Assembly (NCBI GenBank): GCA_958427975.1
Contig: CAUAEH010000035.1
Coordinates: forward strand, 1 to 19,764
DNA: 19,764 nucleotides
Reading direction: 5' to 3'
DNA from: an uncultured Collinsella sp.
GTDB taxonomy: Bacteria > Actinomycetota > Coriobacteriia > Coriobacteriales > Coriobacteriaceae
Part shown: one piece after another, positions 1 through 5,657 of the stretch
Layout of the letters: every line of letters starts with the position of its first letter
Position numbering within the stretch: position 1 is the first letter of the stretch
Notes under the pieces: generated by a model
Databases searched by the model: none
What the model saw: only the letters and a program-made list of their open reading frames with translations
Told to the model about the DNA's origin: nothing
Made by a program: the position numbers and the translations under genes

Positions 1-1117
1 CGAGCACCTGCGGATACTTCTTCATGATGCCGGCAAGGTCAGTAAGGGTGCGGCCGGTGCGCTTGAGCACGGCCAGCAGTTGCAGAGCCGTCACCAGACC
101 GTCGCCAGTAGTGTTGTGCTCCAGGAAGATGATGTGGCCGGACTGCTCGCCGCCGATGACGGCGCCGTCCTCGAGCATACGCTCAAGAACATAGCGGTCG
201 CCCACGGCGGTCTGGACCATCTCGAAGCCCTGCTCCTTCATGGCGATGGAGAAGCCCAGATTGCACATAACGGTCGAGACGATCTCGGAGTTGGCGAGCT
301 TGCCGCGAGCGGCCAGGTCGGAGCCGCAGATGGCCAGGATGTAGTCGCCGTCGATCTCGTTACCCTCGCTGTCCACGAACAGCACGCGATCGGCGTCGCC
401 GTCGTGGGCCAGACCGATGTCGGCGTGGGTGCGCAGCACGAGCTCGCGCAGGGGCTCAAGATGAGTGGAGCCGCACTCGACGTTAATGTCGGTGCCGCAG
501 TAATCGGTGTTGATGGCATGGACCGTGGCGCCCAGGCGCTGCAGCGCGGCGGGCGTGGTCTGGCAGGAAGCACCGTGGCCGCAGTCGACGGCAACGACCA
601 GGCCGTCGAGTTTAAGGCCGTCGAGGGTGCTGATAGCGTGGTCGACATATGCCTTGCGAGCGTCCTTCATCTTGATGATGTGACCCACGCCGGCACCGGT
701 CGGCAGCGTATCGGCAGCCATGGCCTCCTCGGACATGACCCAGGCGCTGATCTCTTCCTCGACAGCATCGGGAAGCTTCATGCCCTTGCGGCTAAAGAAC
801 TTGATGCCGTTGAACTCCGGCGGATTGTGCGAAGCGGAGATGACGATGCCGCCGTCGAGCTCGTTTTGGACGGTAAGCAGCGCCACGGCCGGCGTAGGGA
901 TAACGCCGCAGCAGTGCGGGCGGCCGCCCTCGGCCATAATGCCGGCGGTCAGAGCGCTCTCGAGCATGGTGCCCGAAAGACGCGTGTCGCGGCCGATGCA
1001 AATATCCGGACCAAGGAACTTGGTCGCCGCACGGCCAAGGCGAAACGCGAGGTCGCACGAGAGGTCGGCGTTGGCGACGCCACGGACGCCGTCGGTACCG
1101 AAGATGTTCTGGGGCAT
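1..1117 (-). CDS. glmM: Phosphoglucosamine mutase (3' end cut off by window edge)
   Basis: Converts glucosamine-6-phosphate to glucosamine-1-phosphate in the cytoplasm, a step towards UDP-GlcNAc and peptidoglycan. The first 372 residues are visible of the roughly 445 usual for GlmM; the C-terminal domain lies beyond position 1. The protein begins MPQNIFGTDGVRGVAN, the typical GlmM opening. The phosphoserine loop reads ISASHNPPEFNGIKFF, with the catalytic Ser at about residue 96. The metal-binding loop HDGDADR has its aspartates at about 239, 241 and 243. The sugar-binding motif GEQSGH is near 323-328, in place of the variants typical of phosphomannomutases. The ATG at 1117 is preceded by AAGGAG at good spacing. 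It lies downstream of rpsI but behind a terminator, so it probably has its own promoter, which I could not place. High confidence. Confidence 0.97.
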   Translation of the reverse strand, partial: MPQNIFGTDGVRGVANADLSCDLAFRLGRAATKFLGPDICIGRDTRLSGTMLESALTAGIMAEGGRPHCCGVIPTPAVALLTVQNELDGGIVISASHNPPEFNGIKFFSRKGMKLPDAVEEEISAWVMSEEAMAADTLPTGAGVGHIIKMKDARKAYVDHAISTLDGLKLDGLVVAVDCGHGASCQTTPAALQRLGATVHAINTDYCGTDINVECGSTHLEPLRELVLRTHADIGLAHDGDADRVLFVDSEGNEIDGDYILAICGSDLAARGKLANSEIVSTVMCNLGFSIAMKEQGFEMVQTAVGDRYVLERMLEDGAVIGGEQSGHIIFLEHNTTGDGLVTALQLLAVLKRTGRTLTDLAGIMKKYPQVL

Positions 1118-1165
1118 AGGATCGCTCCTTCCCAAGTGGGCAAAACGCAGTCGCCCACCCTAGTC

Positions 1166-1210
1166 GAAAAAGAAAAGCGGGACCCGCCGAGCAATCGGCA
1201 GGCCCCGCTT
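1166..1210 (-). terminator. Rho-independent terminator of the rplM-rpsI operon
   Basis: On the minus strand, about 30 nt after the rpsI stop, a long stem (outer arms 1204-1210 and 1175-1181, inner GCCGA/TCGGC arms) is followed by a T-rich run (complement of 1165-1176). It separates the ribosomal operon from glmM. Confidence 0.9.
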
Positions 1211-1240
1211 GTACATTGTATCTCGTAAGGAGATAAAACC

Positions 1241-1636
<396 letters not shown>

Positions 1637-1638
1637 CT

Positions 1639-2082
1639 TTAAGCCTCCAGCTCAATCTTCGTGGGGTTCTGGGCAGCGTGCGGATGCTCGGCACCAGCGT
1701 AGACCTTAAGCTTGGTCATCTGGGCACGGCCGAGGGTGGTCTTGGGCAGCATACCGCGAACGGCGCGCTCGATGACCTTCTCCGGGTGCTTCTCCATAGC
1801 CTGGCGGAAGCTCTCAGCCTTGAGGCCGCCGTTGTAGCCGCTGTGGCGATAATAGGTCTTCGTGTCGGCCTTGTTACCGGTAAGCTGGACCTTATCGGCG
1901 TTGATGACGACAACGAAGTCGCCGCAGTCGCTGTTGGGCGTGAACTGGGGCTTGTTCTTACCGCGCAGGATCATTGCGATCTGGGTGGCAAGACGGCCCA
2001 GGACAGCACCATCGGCGTCGACGAGAACCCAGTTGCGCTGGACCTCGCCCTGCTTGGCGTAGTGAGTCGATTTCGAAATCAC
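1639..2082 (-). CDS. rplM: 50S ribosomal protein L13
   Basis: Early-assembling large-subunit protein; the rplM-rpsI pair is conserved across bacteria. The 147-residue protein shows RNWVLVDADGAVLGRLATQIA, LRGKNKPQFTPNSDCGDFVVVINADKVQLTGNK, the Y(Y)RHSGYNGG segment and the RAVRGMLPK(T)TLGR region typical of L13. The start is a GTG at 2082 with GGAGGAG placed five bases upstream; no in-frame ATG fits better. It is the first gene of the operon, 67 nt downstream of a good promoter -10 box, with a hairpin between them that may serve as an autoregulatory leader. Confidence 0.98.
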   Translation of the reverse strand: MISKSTHYAKQGEVQRNWVLVDADGAVLGRLATQIAMILRGKNKPQFTPNSDCGDFVVVINADKVQLTGNKADTKTYYRHSGYNGGLKAESFRQAMEKHPEKVIERAVRGMLPKTTLGRAQMTKLKVYAGAEHPHAAQNPTKIELEA

Positions 2083-2110
2083 TTAGACTCCTCCATGTAC
2101 AGTACGTGTT

Positions 2111-2142
2111 GTTACAGAGATTCACGGGGCTCTGCAAGTAAC
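2111..2142 (-). promoter_or_regulatory. 5' leader hairpin of rplM
   Basis: On the minus strand GTTA-CTTG-CAGAG pairs with CTCTG-TAAC, giving nine base pairs with a one-sided CTTG bulge and a ten-base loop. The expected transcription start, six to eight bases after the -10 box, falls at about 2141-2142, exactly the 5' foot of the stem, so the transcript would begin with this structure. Ribosomal-protein leaders that bind L13 are known in other bacteria. Whether this one does so is inference. Confidence 0.55.
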
Positions 2143-2148
2143 CCGTCC

Positions 2149-2176
2149 ATATTACCCCGCTCGTCGCCCGAGTCAA
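2149..2176 (-). promoter_or_regulatory. Sigma-70-type promoter for rplM-rpsI
   Basis: Minus-strand TTGACT (2176-2171) and TAATAT (2154-2149) are separated by 16 bp. Both boxes are near consensus and suit a highly expressed ribosomal operon. Confidence 0.85.
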
Positions 2177-2239
2177 CAGGTATTTTGGCTCTGACCAGAC
2201 TTTCTGCACATGTCGTCCATGGGTCATGACGTCGCGACG

Positions 2240-3118
2240 CTAGCGCTCGACAAATGCCTCGATATCACTCAGTAGGCGCTTTGCCTCCTGGCGGCCCTGA
2301 ATATACAGGTCGAGGAGCTTTGCCGAATCGTGCTCAACGTGGCCAACCTCGACCGGCTTTTGCGGAGCAATGACCAGCGCACGGCCCTCGCGCTCATACT
2401 TCCACAGATGCATGCGCTGGATGTTATAGCGGTCGTGGCGCGTCTCGATAGCCTCGAGCAGATAGGGGTAGTCGGCATAGCGGGCTCGTGCGGCGGGCAT
2501 AAACTCGTAGGGCTTTTTCTCGTACGAGCGGTCCTGCGTGACAATGACAACCGCGCGATCGAAGCCCGCCTCCTCCAGCACGTGCTCGATAGGGACCGAA
2601 TCGGCTACGCCGCCGTCGACGTATTTGTGCCCGTCAATCTCGACCGGCGGCGTCACCAGCGGCAGCGAGGTCGAGGCGCGCACGGCGTCGAGGTCAAGCA
2701 CGGCGCTTTTGACCGGCAGGTACGCGGCGGTTCCAAAGAGCATGTCCGTCGCGACGGCGTACATCTCGATGGGGCTCGCGTCGAACGTCTCGTTGTCAAA
2801 GGGATCCAGGCGGTCCTGGACATCGTTGAAGATAAAGTCGTAGCCGACGATGGAGCCCGTGGACGCAAACGATGCGGCGCCCATGAAGCGGTTGTCGTTG
2901 CAGAAAGCCAGGTTGATGCGGTTGGCACGGCCGATCTGGTGCGACTTGTAGTTCACGCCGTTGAGGGCGCCGGCCGATACACCATATACCGCCGGAATCT
3001 CGACGCCGGCCTCCATGAGGACGTCGAGCACGCCCGCGGTAAACTGCCCGCGAAAACTACCGCCCTCCAGGACGAGCGCGACCTTCCCGGCGTTCTTTGC
3101 CTTATCTTCTGCAGTCAT
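2240..3118 (-). CDS. Patatin-like phospholipase (YjjU-type)
   Basis: Predicted cytoplasmic or membrane-peripheral lipid acyl hydrolase of 292 residues. The patatin fold signature is complete: oxyanion-hole glycine-rich loop LEGGSFRGQFTAGVLD (residues 17-32), nucleophile elbow GVSAG (46-50, Ser48) and the dyad Asp in VDGG (Asp168). A charged tail rich in Arg, Glu and Lys follows. No signal peptide or membrane segment is visible. The length and the GGSFRGQFTAGVLD loop resemble the bacterial patatin subgroup typified by YjjU. The ATG at 3118 has AGGAGG six bases upstream. It is monocistronic, and I saw no convincing promoter or terminator. The true substrate cannot be told from sequence. Confidence 0.92.
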   Translation of the reverse strand: MTAEDKAKNAGKVALVLEGGSFRGQFTAGVLDVLMEAGVEIPAVYGVSAGALNGVNYKSHQIGRANRINLAFCNDNRFMGAASFASTGSIVGYDFIFNDVQDRLDPFDNETFDASPIEMYAVATDMLFGTAAYLPVKSAVLDLDAVRASTSLPLVTPPVEIDGHKYVDGGVADSVPIEHVLEEAGFDRAVVIVTQDRSYEKKPYEFMPAARARYADYPYLLEAIETRHDRYNIQRMHLWKYEREGRALVIAPQKPVEVGHVEHDSAKLLDLYIQGRQEAKRLLSDIEAFVER

Positions 3119-3252
3119 ATTGACCTCCTGCTGTTTCGTTTTGGCCTTCTTCTACCCAGTTTTGGGATAGAGAGCGCATTGGTTTTGGAGTTGCGGAGGA
3201 CGGGTCGGTCGGCGGGAAAGCGCATCCCACCCTGCGTTGCTGCGGCGTTTTC
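3119..3252. other. Non-coding spacer upstream of the patatin gene
   Basis: Apart from the ribosome binding site of the patatin gene at its left end I see no gene, strong promoter or hairpin here. It leads into a repeat block at 3253-3503, so the whole gap to the ssrA terminator is non-coding. Confidence 0.6.
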
Positions 3253-3294
3253 TTAACGCTCGCGCCCTGCATAGAGTTCGATTCTCCGCGGTAC
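3253..3294 (+). repeat. 42-nt direct repeat, copy A, with tmRNA T-arm sequence
   Basis: Identical to 3462-3503 except for one base (T at 3260 against C at 3469). It contains GAGTTCGATTCTCCGCG (3274-3290), the same 17 bases found in the T-arm and acceptor start of ssrA, where they lie on the opposite strand at 3566-3582. Confidence 0.9.
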
Positions 3295-3367
3295 AGGGGT
3301 GGCGTTGGCGCGGGGTATTGCCGGTCGTCATCCCATCGGCTCGCATCTATATAGGGTTGGAGCTTTG

Positions 3368-3402
3368 CGCGGAGAATCCGCGTATTTGCTGCGCAAATAC
3401 GC
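3368..3402. repeat. Two overlapping hairpins between the direct repeats
   Basis: CGCGGA/TCCGCG (3368-3373 and 3377-3382, loop GAA) overlaps a perfect 10-bp stem GCGTATTTGC/GCAAATACGC (3380-3389 and 3393-3402, loop TGC). The two stems share three bases, so full-length versions cannot form together. No T-run follows, so they are not ordinary terminators. Confidence 0.75.
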
Positions 3403-3443
3403 ACCGGCTTCGGCCGCCTGCCGGCGTCCTCGCCCGCTCGCTA

Positions 3444-3460
3444 CAAACGCTTCGCGTTTG
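3444..3460. repeat. Perfect 7-bp hairpin next to repeat copy B
   Basis: CAAACGC-TTC-GCGTTTG, immediately before copy B of the 42-nt repeat. It is part of the same structured block. Confidence 0.75.
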
Positions 3461-3461
3461 T

Positions 3462-3503
3462 TTAACGCCCGCGCCCTGCATAGAGTTCGATTCTCCGCGG
3501 TAC
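3462..3503 (+). repeat. 42-nt direct repeat, copy B, with tmRNA T-arm sequence
   Basis: Second copy of the repeat at 3253-3294, offset by 209 bp with one mismatch. The 17-base T-arm match lies at 3483-3499. It ends just eight bases before the ssrA terminator. Confidence 0.9.
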
Positions 3504-3510
3504 GGACAAG

Positions 3511-3548
3511 AAATAAAAAGGCAGGTAGATACGAATATCTACCTGCCT
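3511..3548 (-). terminator. Rho-independent terminator of ssrA
   Basis: A perfect 13-bp stem (3536-3548 with 3519-3531) closed by a TTCG tetraloop on the minus strand and followed by TTTTATTT. It begins nine bases after the CCA end of the tmRNA. Confidence 0.95.
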
Positions 3549-3556
3549 GTTACTTA

Positions 3557-3920
3557 TGGTGGAGGCGCGGAGAATCGAACTCCGGTCCACGAAAGCCCCC
3601 TGATTGGCATCTCCAAGCTCAGTCGCTGGTTTTGTCTCGGACGCTTTGCGCGCAGCGACACGCTCGCGGCATCCCAACCGGTTCGGTCTTAGCCCGCGCC
3701 ATACCGATTACGTGCGCAGGAGCATTCCCCTAAAATGACGTCGCGCCGGTGTCGGGGAAATCACCGGGTTGACGCGCCGCTATAAATTAAGCAGCGAGAG
3801 CCATAGGCTCAAAAGAAGAGTTGTTGTCAATTCAATTTGACGGTACCCCTGTTTAACGAGGCGAGGAGACCTCGGCTTGCTTCCTCTCTCAGAGCTATCG
3901 TGTCGAAACCAGTCGCCCCC
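3557..3920 (-). ncRNA. ssrA: Transfer-messenger RNA (tmRNA)
   Basis: Rescues stalled ribosomes by acting first as an alanyl-tRNA and then as an mRNA that adds a degradation tag. The one-piece 364-nt gene is complete. The 5' end GGGGGCGACTGGTTTCGACACGA pairs with the 3' acceptor CGCCTCC-A-CCA to give a 7-bp acceptor stem with one G-U. The T-arm CGGAG-TTCGATT-CTCCG is perfect. The CCA end is encoded. The tag reading frame, minus strand 3828-3787, gives DNNSSFEPMALAA followed by TAA and so ends in the classical ALAA. The exact resume codon is uncertain: GAC, or the preceding ATT, because an in-frame TGA lies just before that. GC-rich segments downstream of the tag match the usual pseudoknot region. 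Its partner smpB is not in the window. Confidence 0.97.
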
Positions 3921-3990
3921 GAATGTCGGGAAAGTCTGGATGGTGTCGGGTCTGCAAACACCCGATAACCGTCGACTTTTCAAGGAACAC

Positions 3991-4006
3991 GCGGGGTGAA
4001 CCCCGC
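3991..4006. repeat. Short GC hairpin upstream of ssrA
   Basis: GCGGGG-TGAA-CCCCGC, six perfect pairs, with no T-run on either strand. It lies in the 239-bp gap between ssrA and the divergent gene at 4160. I found no convincing ssrA promoter here; only a weak TTGAAA lies nearby on the minus strand. Confidence 0.5.
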
Positions 4007-4159
4007 TCGTGGATAGCTATCTTACCACGTTCTAAAGGCAGGCAGTTGTTCTATGCACGAGCTGTGAAGACCCCAATGTGCGCCGCACTACGCACTTTTG
4101 CTACCGATCGCGTCACGTATATTTTCGCCAAGCAAAATTGACCCGTCGAAAGGACCGTT

Positions 4160-4594
4160 ATGGATACCAAGCAGCAACTCGTCAATGCCCTCGCAGGCCT
4201 GGGCTCAACCATTACCGAAGCTATGGATGTCATCGAGGGCTTTGTCCCCTGCGGACATCCCGCCCTCACGGTTTCGAACGCCCTTGTTGCGCTGGACGCT
4301 GACGATGATGCAGCTCTCGCCCAGCAGCTTGAGACCGTCGAGGGCTTTATCGACCACGTGAGCGAAAACCGCGGCGTGACCGCCTACCACGGCATCGAGG
4401 TCGAGCTCGCGGGTCCCAAAGCCGATCTGCTCGCAGCAATCCGCGAGGTAGGCGCCTTTATGCAGACCGCAGGCGTCAAGAACACCCAGGTAAACGAGTG
4501 GGTCTACCGCAGCCTGGCAGCGCTAAACGATTCCGACGAAAAGGCAGCCGAGAAGCTCGCAGAAAGTCCCGCCATTAAGGCCGAGCTTTTGTAA
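4160..4594 (+). CDS. Hypothetical protein, small acidic, function unknown
   Basis: I do not recognise this 144-residue protein. It is soluble-looking, rich in Ala, Glu, Asp and Leu, and likely mostly helical. It has no signal peptide, membrane segment or metal-binding cluster beyond an isolated PCGHPAL at residues 30-36. The ATG at 4160 is preceded by GAAAGGA at seven bases and the reading frame shows normal GC-rich codon usage, so I take it as a real gene. A TATATT at 4118-4123 could be its -10 box, but no good -35 accompanies it. It is a single gene, divergent from ssrA and convergent with the toxin gene, closed by a hairpin at 4604-4640. Confidence 0.8.
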   Translation: MDTKQQLVNALAGLGSTITEAMDVIEGFVPCGHPALTVSNALVALDADDDAALAQQLETVEGFIDHVSENRGVTAYHGIEVELAGPKADLLAAIREVGAFMQTAGVKNTQVNEWVYRSLAALNDSDEKAAEKLAESPAIKAELL

Positions 4595-4603
4595 ATAGCA
4601 GAC

Positions 4604-4640
4604 GCGGGCCCCTTGGCGCATCGTCGTCCAAGAGGCCCGC
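4604..4640. terminator. Hairpin between convergent genes, probable bidirectional terminator
   Basis: GCGGGCC-C-CTTGG pairs with CCAAG-A-GGCCCGC, twelve pairs with one mismatch, located 9 nt after the stop at 4594 and 12 nt after the stop at 4653 on the other strand. The T-runs are poor on both sides, so the call rests on position and stem strength. Confidence 0.65.
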
Positions 4641-4652
4641 AAACAGTTCGCG

Positions 4653-5168
4653 TCAACCGATAGCCGCGCCGCCGCGTTCGACCAAAGCCAGAATCGGCAT
4701 CATTTGGCGCGGGGTCTTTGCTGCAAGATCGGCATGTTCGAGCAGCTTACGATCGTTGGTCACCAAGTAATCGACCTGTGCGCGCTTGCACGCGGCGAGT
4801 ACCAAGTTGTCCTCGTAATCGCAATGGAGCGCTAAGTATTTGTCGGCCAGCCAAAGGTCCGACGCATCTGCACCCACGGCCGTGGCGTTTTCAGTCATGT
4901 TCCGAACAAACGCCAACGCCGCATCGCCAATTGCGCGGGCAGATGCCTCGTCGAGCGCTCCCCCGCCGGCAAGAACGCTGCGCTTCAGTTCGTGTTGGAC
5001 AACGTACAGCACGTCCTTGGCGATATGCACCGGAAAGAACAGCAACGCCCCCGCCTCCGTCGCCTGCCCAATAAACGCGCGTGCGGCAAGCGACTCGGCA
5101 TGGTCGACGCAAAACGAATCAACCCATACGTTGGCATCCACCATTATTTTGAGGGGAGCCCCGCTCAC
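4653..5168 (-). CDS. PIN-domain toxin (VapC-like ribonuclease)
   Basis: Predicted toxin of a type II toxin-antitoxin pair; PIN proteins are Mg-dependent ribonucleases. With the GTG start chosen here the protein has 171 residues. The acidic PIN residues are seen as Asp11 in MVDANVWVDSF, Asp120 in CDYEDNLVLAAC and Asp139 in LVTNDRKLL. The start is inferred: GTG at 5168 overlaps the antitoxin stop as GTGA and has AAGGGG upstream, while the ATG at 5228 would overlap the antitoxin by 60 bases and add an unrelated N-terminus. Another candidate is the ATG at residue 9. The 4-nt overlap means coupled translation with the antitoxin. A non-toxin PIN nuclease is possible, but the operon layout favours a toxin. 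Confidence 0.85.
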   Translation of the reverse strand: MSGAPLKIMVDANVWVDSFCVDHAESLAARAFIGQATEAGALLFFPVHIAKDVLYVVQHELKRSVLAGGGALDEASARAIGDAALAFVRNMTENATAVGADASDLWLADKYLALHCDYEDNLVLAACKRAQVDYLVTNDRKLLEHADLAAKTPRQMMPILALVERGGAAIG

Positions 5169-5518
5169 AGGATCATCCCCTTTTGGCGATAGCGCTCGTC
5201 CATGGCTTCGGAATAGATTGTGTCCCAATCGCGATCGTCGGATACGGGCGACGTAGCAATGCCCAGGTCCGCGTAAAGCTGATCCGCCGCCGCCCAGGAT
5301 GCGGCAAACGGAGAATCCAGTGCGGCACCCCGCTGCCGGTCGTTAACGGCCTCAAGGATTTCTTCACACGAACCGCCGCCCTGTGCAACCTTGGCCACGA
5401 CTTTTTTAATAAGGTCGGGCAGCGTTCCGCCCGACAGTCGCAGCGTCTCCTCGGCGCGCTCTTTAACCGAGCGATCCACGCGAACATTTACCTGCGCCAT
5501 ACTGCCAGCAACGCTCAT
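5165..5518 (-). CDS. RelB/DinJ-like ribbon-helix-helix antitoxin
   Basis: Predicted antitoxin and autorepressor, 117 residues. Residues 9-46 (AQVNVRVDRSVKERAEETL, then LSGGTLPDLIKKVVAKVAQ) fit the short beta strand plus two helices of RelB/DinJ-type antitoxins. The long acidic C-terminal region, with DDRDWDTIYSEAMDERY, would be the toxin-binding arm. The ATG at 5518 has GGGAGGAG about ten bases upstream; the in-frame start further upstream, at 5605, lies before the promoter and would add a hydrophobic run. It is transcribed first in the operon from a near-consensus promoter carrying an inverted repeat, which fits autoregulation by the antitoxin or the complex. Confidence 0.85.
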   Translation of the reverse strand: MSVAGSMAQVNVRVDRSVKERAEETLRLSGGTLPDLIKKVVAKVAQGGGSCEEILEAVNDRQRGAALDSPFAASWAAADQLYADLGIATSPVSDDRDWDTIYSEAMDERYRQKGMIL

Positions 5519-5539
5519 ATTGATCACGCTCCTCCCGCA

Positions 5540-5578
5540 TGCTATCACTGCTAGCACCACTATAAATGGCTGATAGCA
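5540..5578. promoter_or_regulatory. Inverted-repeat operator of the toxin-antitoxin operon
   Basis: TGCTATCA (5540-5547) and TGATAGCA (5571-5578) are perfect 8-bp inverted arms separated by 23 bp and bracketing the -10 box. This is the expected position for binding by a ribbon-helix-helix antitoxin. Confidence 0.7.
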
Positions 5579-5587
5579 CACGGTCAA
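5559..5587 (-). promoter_or_regulatory. Promoter of the toxin-antitoxin operon
   Basis: Minus-strand TTGACC (5587-5582), a 17-bp spacer and TATAGT (5564-5559). It lies 41 bp upstream of the antitoxin ATG. Confidence 0.85.
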
Positions 5588-5591
5588 ACAC

Positions 5592-5637
5592 AAAAAAGCC
5601 TGCACCAGGACGACGGCAGTGCCGCCCGGGTGCAGGC
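5592..5637 (-). terminator. Rho-independent terminator after the P-type ATPase gene
   Basis: GCCTGCACC (5637-5629) pairs with GGTGCAGGC (5606-5598) on the minus strand, followed by six T. It lies 20 nt after the ATPase stop and directly before the toxin-antitoxin promoter. Confidence 0.93.
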
Positions 5638-5657
5638 CATAAACTCAAGCAAAAGCG

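Noticed and set aside
80..1228. Long plus-strand open frame opposite glmM
   Set aside because: It is antisense to a protein with complete GlmM motifs, and GC-rich codon bias commonly creates such open frames. No ribosome binding site or family resemblance was seen.
3253..3294. The T-arm-like repeats as tRNA genes
   Set aside because: There is no acceptor, D-arm or anticodon stem upstream, and the T-arm stem is broken in the repeats (TAGAG against CTCCG).
3237..3733. Open frames crossing the repeat block and the tmRNA gene, with translations such as RRGESNSGPRKPP
   Set aside because: These peptides come from translating T-arm and tmRNA sequence and are a well-known annotation artefact. The RNA gene explains the sequence.
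3921..3960. ssrA promoter
   Set aside because: No pair of -35/-10 hexamers with acceptable spacing could be found on the minus strand; the transcript may start further upstream and be processed.
5169..5228. Extended N-terminus for the PIN toxin from the ATG at 5228
   Set aside because: It would overlap the antitoxin by 60 bases with an unrelated basic sequence. The GTG at 5168 gives a 4-nt overlap and a normal PIN start.
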